Made by a program: the position numbers and the translations under genes
The notes under the pieces: model-generated
What the model saw: only the letters and a program-made list of their open reading frames with translations
Databases searched by the model: none
What the model was told of the DNA's origin: nothing
Shown here: positions 31,916 through 40,310 of the stretch, piece by piece
Position numbering within the stretch: position 1 is the first letter of the stretch
How the letters are laid out: every line of letters starts with the position of its first letter
Assembly: GCA_050692555.1 (NCBI GenBank)
Contig: JBOGVS010000027.1
Span: 1-45,045, forward strand
Direction of reading: 5' to 3'
DNA: 45,045 nt
Origin: DAITPV01 sp050692555
GTDB lineage: Bacteria; Actinomycetota; UBA4738; CALAEC01

Positions 31916-33475
31916 ATGGCTGATGCCAGGCCGCCCGAGAAAGACCGAATTTCCGGCGTCGAGTATGAGCACGTCGGCGCCGGGTATCTGGATGATCGGA
32001 AGCTGTCGCGGCATGCCGGGGCCCTCCTGATCTGGGGACTGGGCGTCGGCTACGTCATCTCCGGCGAGTTCTTCGGCTGGAACTTCGGAATGAACGCCGG
32101 CGGATGGGGGGGCCTGCTGATCGCCACGATCGTCATCGCCACGATGTACACCACGATGGTCCTGGCCATCTCCGAGATGGCCTCGGCCCTGCCGGTCACC
32201 GGAGGGCCCTACGCGTTCGCCCGACGGGCCCTGGGGCCGTGGGGGGGCTACGTGACCGGGCTGGCCGTGACCTTCGAGTACGTGATCGCGCCGTCGGTCA
32301 TTGCCGTGGCCATCGGTGGATACATCCTCGGCCTGTTCGAGGCCGAGGCGCCGTTCTGGGTGCCGTACTTGATCGCCGCGGCGTTCTACGCGGTGTTCAT
32401 CGGGATCAACATGATCGGCGTGAGGGAATCGCTTCGGACGCTGTTCGTGATCACCTCGATATCGGTGGTGGTCCTGGTCCTGTGGGGCCTGTTCCTGCTG
32501 CCGGAGTTCTCGACCGACAATCTCTTCGACATCGCACCGGATCCATCGGCGGCCGGCTCCTCGGACTTCCTGCCCTTCGGCTTTCTGGGGATCTGGGCGG
32601 CGCTGCCAGCGGCGGCCTGGTTCTACCTGGCCATCGAGGGCACGCCGTTAGCGGGCGAGGAAACGCGGAACCCATCGAAGGATCTCCCTCGGGGCACGAT
32701 CGCCGCGATGTTCTCCCTCATCGTGTTCAGCGCGATCGCCCTATTCCTGGGCCCCGGGGCGGGAGGGGCCAACAACCTGGGGGTGAATCCCGACTTCACC
32801 GGGAACCCCAACCCGGCGGCGGTGGAGATCAGCCAGGGGCGGAACTGGCTGTTCTGGGTGACCAGCATCGTGGGACTCACCGGGCTGGTGGCCAGCTTCT
32901 TCTCGATCATCTTTGCCTACTCCCGACAGATCTTCGCGCTGTCCCGGGCCGGGTACCTCCCGCGGCTCCTGAGCCCGACGCATCCGCGTAGGCACACCCC
33001 ATGGGCGGCGCTCATCATTCCGGGCCTGGTGAGCTTCCTGGCCATCGTGATCGTGGACCTGATCAACCGGGCGACCTCTGCAGCTCCGGGTCAGAGCCTG
33101 AACGATGCTGAGGTCTCCACAGCCACCGGCGACCTGCTGATCCAGATCTCTGTGTTCTCGGCCCTGATCTCGTATGCGCTGATGATGGTGGCGTTCATCG
33201 CCCTCCGCAGGAGAGAGCCCTCTCTGGCCCGGCCGTATCGGACGCCCGGGGGTGTCTTCACGGCCAGCGTAGCCCTGGTCATCTCCCTGGTGGCCCTGGG
33301 TTCGGCGTTCGTGTACGGGGCAGCGCCGGCGATCACGATCACCGCCACCATCGTCCTCTTCCTCGTGGGCCTGCTGTACTTCGCCGGTTACAGCCGCCAC
33401 CGACTGGTGGCGGAGGCTCCGGAGGAGGAGTTCGCGGTGATCGAGCGGGCCGAGGCCGAACTCGAGGAGAGCTGA
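31916..33475 (+). CDS. APC superfamily permease, ethanolamine permease-like
   Basis: Predicted 519-aa permease with about 12 membrane helices. The first helix region LIWGLGVGYVISGEFFGWNFG and LPVTGGPYAFARRALGPWGG match the ethanolamine permease branch of the amino acid/polyamine/organocation superfamily. The N-terminal 45 residues and C-terminal tail are hydrophilic. ATG 31916 is preceded by GAGGGAGGGA. It is followed by a glutamine-synthetase-like ligase after 88 bp. Uptake of ethanolamine or a similar small amine fits the neighbourhood; amino acid uptake is an alternative. Confidence 0.87.
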   Translation: MADARPPEKDRISGVEYEHVGAGYLDDRKLSRHAGALLIWGLGVGYVISGEFFGWNFGMNAGGWGGLLIATIVIATMYTTMVLAISEMASALPVTGGPYAFARRALGPWGGYVTGLAVTFEYVIAPSVIAVAIGGYILGLFEAEAPFWVPYLIAAAFYAVFIGINMIGVRESLRTLFVITSISVVVLVLWGLFLLPEFSTDNLFDIAPDPSAAGSSDFLPFGFLGIWAALPAAAWFYLAIEGTPLAGEETRNPSKDLPRGTIAAMFSLIVFSAIALFLGPGAGGANNLGVNPDFTGNPNPAAVEISQGRNWLFWVTSIVGLTGLVASFFSIIFAYSRQIFALSRAGYLPRLLSPTHPRRHTPWAALIIPGLVSFLAIVIVDLINRATSAAPGQSLNDAEVSTATGDLLIQISVFSALISYALMMVAFIALRRREPSLARPYRTPGGVFTASVALVISLVALGSAFVYGAAPAITITATIVLFLVGLLYFAGYSRHRLVAEAPEEEFAVIERAEAELEES

Positions 33476-33563
33476 GACGGAAGCGTCGAAGGAGCTGGTA
33501 GAGACGCCGCGGGCGGACCGGGCGACGCGCCGGGGCGCGCCCGCTGCCTGGAGGTGACGAGTG

Positions 33564-34934
33564 ATGGGAGAGAACATCGACCGGCGTCAGGTGGAGACAC
33601 TGATCCACGACGGGGAGATCGACACTGTGCTGGTCGTGTTCCCCGACCTCCAGGGGCGGTTCATGGGCAAGCGGGTCACCGGCCACTTCTTCCTCGAGGA
33701 CATCCTCGGTGAGGAAGGCATGCACGCCTGCAACTACCTCCTTACCGTGGACGTGGACATGGAGCCGCTGCCCGGCTATCGGTTCGCCAACTGGGACCAG
33801 GGATACGGAGACTTCCAGTTGGTCCCGGATATGGACACCCTGCGCCTGGCCCCCTGGCTAGACAAGACCGCGTTGGTGATATGCGACGTCCTCACGGAGG
33901 AGGGAGAGATCGTCGAGGTCGCGCCCCGACAGATCCTGAAGCGCCAGATCGAGCGGGCCAAGGCGGCCGGCTATACGGTGAAGTGCGGCTCGGAGCTGGA
34001 GTTCTTCCTGTTCCGGGACTCCTACGAGGAGGCCGCGGCCAAGGGCTTCAAAGACCTCGTCCCCCACGCCCCCTATATCGAGGACTACCACATCCTCCAG
34101 ACCACCAAAGACGAGTACCTGATCCGGCAGATCCGCAATGGGATGGATGCCGCCGGAGTGCCCGTGGAGTTCTCGAAGGGGGAGTGGGGCCGGGGTCAGC
34201 ACGAGATCAACCTGGTGTACGCCGACGCCCTGGAGATGGCCGATCGGCACGCGATCTACAAGAACGGAGCCAAGGAGATCGCCGCCCTGAACGGTCGAGC
34301 CATCACGTTCATGGCCAAGCCCTCGATGGAGGAGGCCGGATCGTCTTTCCACCTGCACTCCAGCCTGTGGGACGAGGACGGTAGCGAGTCGCTGATGTGG
34401 GACGACGACGACCCGGAGCACCTGTCGGAGACATTCCGCTACTACCTGGGCGGGCTCATGGATACCACTCGGGAGATGGCCTGGATGTTCGCCCCTTACG
34501 TGAACTCCTACAAGCGATACCAGCCGGGATCCTGGGCCCCCACCGCCGTGGTGTGGGCCCACGACAATCGAACCTGCGGGTTCCGGATCGTGGGTCACGG
34601 GAAGTCCTTCCGGGTGGAGTCACGGATCCCGGGGGCGGACGGGAACCCGTACCTGGCCTTCGCCGCAACCATCGCCGGCGGACTGCACGGCATCGAGAAC
34701 AAGATCGCCGCGCCGGCCGCTTTCCGGGGAAACGCCTACGAGGCGGAGGACGTGCCTCGGGTACCGTGGAACATCGTTGAGGCCGTGGAGCTCCTCGAGG
34801 CGAGCAAGGTGGCCAAGGACGCGTTCGGCGAGGAGGTTCATTTCCACCTGGTGCATACGGCGAAGCAGGAGTGGGCCCGGTTCAACCAGGTGGTCACCGA
34901 CTGGGAGCTCCAGCGGAACTTCGAGCGGATCTGA
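33564..34934 (+). CDS. Glutamine synthetase-like gamma-glutamyl amine ligase (GlnA4/PuuA-like)
   Basis: Predicted 456-aa glutamine-synthetase-fold ligase. Metal and ATP site blocks are visible: GSELEFFLF (Glu pair), the EWGRGQHEINL helix, FMAKPSMEEAGSSFHLHSSLWD and RIPGADGNPYLAFAATIAGG. The adenylylation loop Tyr of GlnA-type enzymes is not evident. Homologues ligate glutamate to putrescine (PuuA), polyamines (GlnA3) or ethanolamine (Streptomyces GlnA4). ATG 33564 has GGAGGTGA 6 bp upstream. The ethanolamine-type permease in front makes gamma-glutamylethanolamide the leading product, but polyamine-derived products remain possible. Confidence 0.87.
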   Translation: MGENIDRRQVETLIHDGEIDTVLVVFPDLQGRFMGKRVTGHFFLEDILGEEGMHACNYLLTVDVDMEPLPGYRFANWDQGYGDFQLVPDMDTLRLAPWLDKTALVICDVLTEEGEIVEVAPRQILKRQIERAKAAGYTVKCGSELEFFLFRDSYEEAAAKGFKDLVPHAPYIEDYHILQTTKDEYLIRQIRNGMDAAGVPVEFSKGEWGRGQHEINLVYADALEMADRHAIYKNGAKEIAALNGRAITFMAKPSMEEAGSSFHLHSSLWDEDGSESLMWDDDDPEHLSETFRYYLGGLMDTTREMAWMFAPYVNSYKRYQPGSWAPTAVVWAHDNRTCGFRIVGHGKSFRVESRIPGADGNPYLAFAATIAGGLHGIENKIAAPAAFRGNAYEAEDVPRVPWNIVEAVELLEASKVAKDAFGEEVHFHLVHTAKQEWARFNQVVTDWELQRNFERI

Positions 34935-34959
34935 TCCGCCACCGTACACTGGTGGGGTG

Positions 34960-35685
34960 ATGGAGCCGCTCATCGCCATGGTCGGCCAGCCGGTTCCGGC
35001 CGGCAAGGTCGAGTCTTGGAAGGAGGACTCGGTGGCCATCCCGGGCGCTTACCTGCGCGCCCTGCACCGGGCCGGTGGGCAGGAGGCCATCCTGTCTCCC
35101 CACCGGGTTACCAACACGGAAGCCGATGAGCTGGTGTCGCGGTTCGAAGGCGTTCTCCTGATCGGTGGGGGAGACATCGACCCCACTCTCTACGGGGAGG
35201 ACCCCCTTCCCGAGTGTTACGGGATCGACTCCGAGGCGGACCTGTTCGAGATGAACCTGGTCCGCTCGGCGGTGCGGAGGGACCTCCCGGTCCTGGCGGT
35301 GTGCCGGGGGATCCAGGTCCTCAACGTGTCCCTGGGCGGCACGCTCGACCAGCACATCACCGGGCGACCCGGCACCATCGGCCACGGGATCCCGGGAACA
35401 GCTCCCCAGATGCATCCGGTCCGGCTCGAGCCGGGGTCGTGGACCGCCAAGGCCATTGGGGCCGAGTCGGCGGAGTGCTCTTCGTCGCACCACCAGGCCC
35501 TGGCCGATCTCGGCGACGGCCTCTCGCCGGTGGGGTGGACCGAGGACGGGGTGGTAGAGGCGGTCGAGCATTCGGAAGGTGGCTGGGTGGTCGGGGTGCA
35601 GTGGCACCCCGAGCGCACCGCCGAAGCCGACCCCGCTCAGCAGGGCCTGTTCGACGCGCTGGTCGAGCAGGCCGCCTCGCGGTGA
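34960..35685 (+). CDS. Gamma-glutamyl-gamma-aminobutyrate hydrolase-like (PuuD family, peptidase C26)
   Basis: Predicted 241-aa class I amidotransferase-fold hydrolase. The nucleophile is Cys115 in VLAVCRGIQVLNVSLGG, with His216 and Glu218 in VGVQWHPE; GGGDIDPTLYGED forms the oxyanion-side loop. PuuD-type enzymes cut the gamma-glutamyl amide after oxidation of the amine end, releasing glutamate and an amino acid. It follows the ligase by 25 bp. In the proposed route it would release glycine from gamma-glutamylglycine, or GABA if putrescine is used. Confidence 0.9.
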   Translation: MEPLIAMVGQPVPAGKVESWKEDSVAIPGAYLRALHRAGGQEAILSPHRVTNTEADELVSRFEGVLLIGGGDIDPTLYGEDPLPECYGIDSEADLFEMNLVRSAVRRDLPVLAVCRGIQVLNVSLGGTLDQHITGRPGTIGHGIPGTAPQMHPVRLEPGSWTAKAIGAESAECSSSHHQALADLGDGLSPVGWTEDGVVEAVEHSEGGWVVGVQWHPERTAEADPAQQGLFDALVEQAASR

Positions 35686-36527
35686 TCTCCAAGCCGGTCG
35701 CCTGCCTCCGCCACGAAGAGCCCGACGACCTGGGGGTGGGACGTGACGCGCTCCCGATCGAGTACGTGGACTTGTGGCGAGAGGACCCCCCGGCCCTCGG
35801 GGACATCGCCGGGCTGATCGTCCTGGGAGGCGAGATGAACGCGGACCAGGTCGAGGACTACCCGTTCCTGGCTCCGGAACGGGAGCTGCTGAGACGCGCG
35901 GTGAAAGACGGGATACCGGTCCTGGGGATCTGCCTGGGTGCCCAGCTTCTGGCCCGGGCACTGGGGGCCCCTGTCGCCCGCGCCCCGGTCCGGGAGCTCG
36001 GCTTCCTCCCCGTCACCCCGACGGCTGCGGCGAGGGGCGACCTCCTGGCCGGTCTCTACGCTCCGGGCGACACGGTGTTCCAGTGGCACGAGGACACCTG
36101 GGAGCTCCCCCGGGAGGCCTCGCTGCTACTCACCGGGCGGGGTGTCCGCAACCAGGCCTTCCGGGCCGGACCCGTCGCCTGGGGGTTCCAGTTCCACCTC
36201 GAGATCGACCGGCATGGACTCGACGCCTGGCTCGACCTCGCCGGCTCCGACCTCGAACGCGATTGGGGCACCACAGCCTCAGGGGTGCGGCGGCAGGCCG
36301 ATCGGTACCTGCTCGATCACGAGGCTCGGGGCCGCGAGCTGTTCGATAGATTCGGCCGCCTGGTGAGCGATGGCAGGGAGAAAGGTCGCCGCCGGCGCCG
36401 GCCCGCGTGGCGACGCCGGCTGTCACGACCCGTCTGGGGACTTCCGGGGGGCCCTACCATCTTCCCGTGGCTCGGAGTACCGCGAAGCGTGCTCGTAGGT
36501 ACGCCGTCTTCACGAGCTTCCAGGTGA
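35682..36527 (+). CDS. Type 1 glutamine amidotransferase domain protein
   Basis: Predicted 281-aa protein with a complete class I amidotransferase triad: Cys84 in LGICLGAQLLA, His172 and Glu174 in GFQFHLEI. It resembles stand-alone GuaA-like domains, such as those acting on gamma-glutamyl compounds. GTG 35682 overlaps the PuuD-like gene (GTGA), so the two hydrolases are co-translated. The last 50 residues are Arg/Pro-rich with no clear fold. A second gamma-glutamyl hydrolase role is plausible; substrate unknown. Confidence 0.82.
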   Translation: MISKPVACLRHEEPDDLGVGRDALPIEYVDLWREDPPALGDIAGLIVLGGEMNADQVEDYPFLAPERELLRRAVKDGIPVLGICLGAQLLARALGAPVARAPVRELGFLPVTPTAAARGDLLAGLYAPGDTVFQWHEDTWELPREASLLLTGRGVRNQAFRAGPVAWGFQFHLEIDRHGLDAWLDLAGSDLERDWGTTASGVRRQADRYLLDHEARGRELFDRFGRLVSDGREKGRRRRRPAWRRRLSRPVWGLPGGPTIFPWLGVPRSVLVGTPSSRASR

Positions 36528-36626
36528 CCCACCCTGCGAAGTCCACGACCATTCGAGTATGGGTTGGGGGCTTACGGGTGCCATCGCCCGGACTCGGTAT
36601 TCCTTCTACCGCTTCTGGACGAGGCG

Positions 36627-37448
36627 TTACCGGATCAGCCGGCGGTGCAGCAGGTTGAGCGGCAGGATGAACAGGAGGCCGGTGAACACCACGATCCACG
36701 CCGCCGCCAGGAGGGCGTCGCGGAGGTCGCCGGTGAGGGTCAGCGCCCGCATGACGTTCACGGCGTGGTGGAGGGGCATGAACCACGCGGCCACCTGAAC
36801 CCAGTCGGGCATCCGGTCCAGGGGGAAGAAGATGCCCGAGAACAGGAACATGGGGGTCATGAACAGGGTCCAGTAGTAGGTGAAGTAGTCGATGAGGGGG
36901 ACCACCGCGGTGAAGGCCAGGCCGATCACCGAGAACATCATCCCGATGAGCGCGATGGCCACCGGAGACAGCAGCGCCAGCGGCGAGTGGACCACCCCGA
37001 AGGCCGCCGCGATCACCAGGAACACCACGCCGTACAGGAGGGCCCTGGTGGTTCCCCACAACAGCTCCCCGAGCCCGATGTCCTCGACGGTCAGGGGGGT
37101 TGACATCACCGCGTCGTACACCTTGCCGAACTGGAGCTTCACGAAGCAGTTAAAGGTGACCTCGAAGGAGGTTCCGTACATGGCTGCGGTGGCCACCAGC
37201 CCCGGGGCGATGTAGTCGATGTACGGCACCCCCTCCAGCCGCCCCAGGTACGAGCCCAGGCCGATCCCCATGGCCACCAGGAACAGCAGCGGCTCGAAGA
37301 AGTTCGGGATGATGTTGAGCTTGTAGGTCCGCCGGTAGATCGACGCGTTCCGCTGCCACATCCGCCACGCGGAACGGAGCCGTATGTCCGGGACCCGGAG
37401 CACCGGGGGACGGGGGACCGCCGGAGGTGCCTCGGTGACCGTGGTCAC
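36627..37448 (-). CDS. ABC-2 type transporter permease, NodJ-like
   Basis: Predicted 273-aa exporter permease with six membrane helices. NIIPNFFEPLLFLVAMGIGLG and YIDYIAPGLVATAAMYGTSFE are typical of NodJ/DrrB-type permeases, as is the later MTPMFLFSGIFFPLDRMPDW. The GTG at 37448 overlaps the ATPase stop (GTGA). The frame is open upstream through the ATPase gene, but that part is antisense-frame noise. The pair could export a lipid, polysaccharide or drug; nothing here tells which. Confidence 0.9.
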   Translation of the reverse strand: MTTVTEAPPAVPRPPVLRVPDIRLRSAWRMWQRNASIYRRTYKLNIIPNFFEPLLFLVAMGIGLGSYLGRLEGVPYIDYIAPGLVATAAMYGTSFEVTFNCFVKLQFGKVYDAVMSTPLTVEDIGLGELLWGTTRALLYGVVFLVIAAAFGVVHSPLALLSPVAIALIGMMFSVIGLAFTAVVPLIDYFTYYWTLFMTPMFLFSGIFFPLDRMPDWVQVAAWFMPLHHAVNVMRALTLTGDLRDALLAAAWIVVFTGLLFILPLNLLHRRLIR

Positions 37449-38383
37449 TCGAGGAGCCCTCGTCCGGTCAGCTGGAGGAACACGTCCTCCAGGGTGGCCC
37501 CTCGCAGCCACACCGCGGCGGGGTCCGGGACCACTCCCCGGACCTTGGCCAGGAGCCCGTCCCCGTCTGCGGTGTACAGGAGCCACCGGTCGGCCAGCTG
37601 CTCCACCCGGTCGGCCAGCCCCACCAAGTCCCGCAGCCCCCGGGCGGCGTCGGCGCCGGGCTCGATCACCTCGATCACCTGAGGCGAGGTCTCCCGGGCC
37701 ACCAGGTCGCGCGGCGCGCCCTCGACCAGGATCCGGCCCTCGTGCATGATCACCAGCCTGTCGCACAGCTGGGCGGCCTCGTCCATGTAATGGGTGGTGA
37801 GCAGGAGCGTTACGCCCTGTCGCTTCAGCGATCGAAGCTTCTGCCACACCAGGTGGCGGGCCTGGGGGTCCAGTCCCGTCGTGGGCTCGTCGAGGATCAG
37901 GACGTCGGGCTCGTTCATCAGGGATCGGGCCACCAGCAGCCGTCGCTTCATACCCCCCGAGAGCCGCTCGATCCGCCAGTCCTTCTTGTCCTGGAGGGCC
38001 ACGAAGTGGAGCAGCTCCTCGGCCGTGGGACGGGCGATCCTCCGGGGGATGTCGAAGTACCTCGCGTAGATCAGGAGGTTGTCCAGGACCGAGACCTCCT
38101 CGTCGAGGTTGTTCTCCTGGGGGACCACGCCCATCCGGCGGCGGATGTCCCGTCCGGCCGACGCGGGCAGGCCCAGCACCGTGAGCTCGCCGGCCGTTGG
38201 GGGCGAGGTGCAGGAGATCATGCGCATCAGGGTGGTCTTCCCGGCGCCGTTGGGGCCGAGGAATCCGAAGCACTCCCGTTCGGCGACCTCGAAGTCGACT
38301 CCCCGGACCGCCTCGACCGCCCCGAACCGCTTCACCAGGCCGCGCGCGAGGACGGCGGGCGAAGCGTGGGGAAGAGGAGGCAT
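37445..38383 (-). CDS. ABC transporter ATPase, NodI/DrrA-like
   Basis: Predicted 312-aa ATPase with Walker A GPNGAGKTT, Q-loop VPQENNLDEE, signature LSGGMKRRLLVARSL, Walker B VLILDEPTTGLDP and switch His in TTHYMDEA. The C-terminal 80 residues form the regulatory extension common to NodI/DrrA proteins. ATG 38383 lies 7 bp after a TAGACT box, so the message is probably leaderless. It works with the NodJ-like permease immediately downstream. Confidence 0.92.
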   Translation of the reverse strand: MPPLPHASPAVLARGLVKRFGAVEAVRGVDFEVAERECFGFLGPNGAGKTTLMRMISCTSPPTAGELTVLGLPASAGRDIRRRMGVVPQENNLDEEVSVLDNLLIYARYFDIPRRIARPTAEELLHFVALQDKKDWRIERLSGGMKRRLLVARSLMNEPDVLILDEPTTGLDPQARHLVWQKLRSLKRQGVTLLLTTHYMDEAAQLCDRLVIMHEGRILVEGAPRDLVARETSPQVIEVIEPGADAARGLRDLVGLADRVEQLADRWLLYTADGDGLLAKVRGVVPDPAAVWLRGATLEDVFLQLTGRGLLE

Positions 38384-38390
38384 GCGGCGA

Positions 38391-38473
38391 AGTCTACAAC
38401 CGGCGGAGTGCCAGGGCCCGCGGGTTCCCGAGGGCTGGCATCAGCCCAGGATCGTTGGTCGCACCGGTACAAT
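38391..38473. promoter_or_regulatory. Divergent near-leaderless promoters, ABC exporter and pcaC
   Basis: On the minus strand TAGACT (38396-38391) lies 7 bp from the ATPase ATG. On the plus strand TACAAT (38468-38473, 5 of 6) lies 9 bp from the pcaC ATG, giving a leader of only a few bases. Neither has a convincing -35. Both fit the actinobacterial leaderless pattern. Confidence 0.4.
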
Positions 38474-38482
38474 CGTCGACCG

Positions 38483-38905
38483 ATGACCAACGAAGGCACG
38501 CCCGGCGGGTCCGAGCGCTTCGACGAAGGGATGGCCATCCGCCGGGAGGTGCTCGGCTCGAGCCACGTGGATGGGGCAATGGCCTCGGCCACCTCGTTCG
38601 ACCAGGATTTCCAGCGGCTCATCACTGAGGTGGCCTGGGGGTCGGTGTGGGCCCGGCCGGGCCTCGATCGCCGGACCCGCAGCCTGGTGACGGTGGCGAT
38701 CCTGGCGGCGCTCGGCCGCCGGGAGGAGCTGGCCATGCACCTCAGAGCGACAGCGAACACGGGGGTGACACCGGAAGAGGTCGCCGAAGCGCTCCTGCAC
38801 GTCGCGGTGTACGCGGGGATCCCGGCGGCCCACACAGCGATGGGGCTCGCCAAGGAGATCCTCACGGGCGACGCCCCCGTCGACGAACCTCCTTCACCGT
38901 CGTGA
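38483..38905 (+). CDS. pcaC: 4-carboxymuconolactone decarboxylase
   Basis: Predicted 140-aa protein of the carboxymuconolactone decarboxylase family, which converts 4-carboxymuconolactone to 3-oxoadipate enol-lactone in protocatechuate breakdown. RFDEGMAIRREVLGSSHVD and the core RTRSLVTVAILAALGRREELAMHLRAT fit PcaC closely, and the His of AMHLRA is the expected catalytic residue. It heads a pcaC-pcaB-pcaD series, which removes doubt about membership in the wider AhpD-like family. Confidence 0.92.
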   Translation: MTNEGTPGGSERFDEGMAIRREVLGSSHVDGAMASATSFDQDFQRLITEVAWGSVWARPGLDRRTRSLVTVAILAALGRREELAMHLRATANTGVTPEEVAEALLHVAVYAGIPAAHTAMGLAKEILTGDAPVDEPPSPS

Positions 38906-38965
38906 GCCGCCGAGCCACCGGTCCGGGGGGCTCCGGCGAGGCCATGTTCCTCGACGCGTAGGCGC

Positions 38966-40303
38966 ATGGCGGACCCCCTGGACCCCGCCTTCACCACTCC
39001 TCGGATGGCCGAGATCTTCTCGGAGCGCTCTCGGTTCGCGGCCATGTTGCGGTTCGAGTCGGCCCTGGCTCAGGCGGAGGCCCGCGCCGGGGTGATCCCC
39101 ATGGAGGCCGCCGAGGCGATTGCCGCCGTCGCCCAGGTGGACCGATTCGACGTCCAGGCCATGCTCGATGACGCGGCCGTGGCGGGCACGCCGGCGATCC
39201 CGGTGGTCCGCAGGCTGACCGAGCTTGCCGCCGAGGCAGGCCGGGGGTACGTCCACTGGGGCGCCACCACCCAGGACGCCACCGACACCGGCCTGATGCT
39301 GCAAGCTCGAGAGGGTCTCGACGCCCTCGACGAGGATCTCGTGGGCCTGGGGGCCGCATGCACGACCCTGGCAGAGGAGCACGCGGCAACCATCATGCTC
39401 GGCCGAACGCTGTTGCAGCAGGCGATGCCGATCACCTTCGGGCTGAAAGCTGCCCGGTGGCTGGATCCCGTGACGGGGAGGATCGAGGCCCTCCGAGTCG
39501 CTCGGGCGGGGCTCCCCGTACAGCTCGGCGGCGCCGTGGGCACGTTGGCGGCACTCGGCGAAAGCGGGCCGCGCGTCATCGAGCTGCTGGCGGAGGAGCT
39601 GGACCTGGTGGCCCCGGCGCTTCCATGGCACACGGATCGCAGTCTCGTCGCCGGGCTGGGGTCGGCGCTCAGCATCACGGCAGGGACGGTGGCCAAGATC
39701 GGCATCGACGTCGTCCTGCTCTCGCAGGCCGAGGTGGGAGAGGTCGGCGAGGGCCTGTCCGAGGGAGCCGGTCGGTCCTCCGCCATGCCCAACAAGCGCA
39801 ACCCGGTGGACGCCCCCGCCGTGATCGCCGCTGCCCGGCTGGCCTCGGCGTCACCGTTGATCGACGGCATGGTTCAGGAGCACGAACGGGGCGCGGGCAT
39901 CTGGCAGGCGGAGTGGCCGGCCCTTCGGGATGCGTTCCGGTACACGGCGGCCGCGGTGCATCGGGCCCGGCACATGGTCGAGCACTTGGAGGTGCACCCC
40001 GAGCGGATGCGGGAGAACCTCGAGGCCGGAAGAGGCTTGGCGATGGCCGAATCGCTCGTCATGGCGCTCGCGCGCAAGGTCGGCCGGGACCGGGCGTACG
40101 GTCTGGTTGCCCGGGTCGTTGGACGAGCGCGGGAAGAAGGCGTCTCCCTCGAGGACGCGGTGAGGAAGGAGTCCGCCGTGACCGACGTGCTCGAGGAACG
40201 GGAGATCGCCGGGGCGCTCGATCCTGGACGGTACCTGGGGAGCAGCGAGGAGCTGATCCGCCGGGCGGTGGCGCGGTTTCGCGGCGTCCCATCGAGGTCG
40301 TAG
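38966..40303 (+). CDS. pcaB: 3-carboxy-cis,cis-muconate cycloisomerase
   Basis: Predicted 445-aa member of the fumarase/aspartase superfamily. The signature loop reads GRSSAMPNKRNPVD and the second conserved block WGATTQDATDTG. The enzyme closes 3-carboxymuconate to 4-carboxymuconolactone, the step before PcaC. ATG 38966 is 60 bp after pcaC. An N-terminal block FSERSRFAAMLRFESALAQA is typical of PcaB rather than adenylosuccinate lyase. Confidence 0.92.
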   Translation: MADPLDPAFTTPRMAEIFSERSRFAAMLRFESALAQAEARAGVIPMEAAEAIAAVAQVDRFDVQAMLDDAAVAGTPAIPVVRRLTELAAEAGRGYVHWGATTQDATDTGLMLQAREGLDALDEDLVGLGAACTTLAEEHAATIMLGRTLLQQAMPITFGLKAARWLDPVTGRIEALRVARAGLPVQLGGAVGTLAALGESGPRVIELLAEELDLVAPALPWHTDRSLVAGLGSALSITAGTVAKIGIDVVLLSQAEVGEVGEGLSEGAGRSSAMPNKRNPVDAPAVIAAARLASASPLIDGMVQEHERGAGIWQAEWPALRDAFRYTAAAVHRARHMVEHLEVHPERMRENLEAGRGLAMAESLVMALARKVGRDRAYGLVARVVGRAREEGVSLEDAVRKESAVTDVLEEREIAGALDPGRYLGSSEELIRRAVARFRGVPSRS

Positions 40304-40310
40304 ATCGTCG

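Noticed and set aside
31780..31923. 47-codon frame from ATG 31780 as a leader gene
   Set aside because: AGGAG abuts the ATG with no spacer, so initiation there is unlikely; the downstream GTG at 31810 has the better site and is reported instead.
37449..38273. Extension of the NodJ-like permease frame to 548 residues
   Set aside because: It runs through the NodI-like ATPase gene in another frame with no recognisable domain; the GTGA overlap marks the true start.
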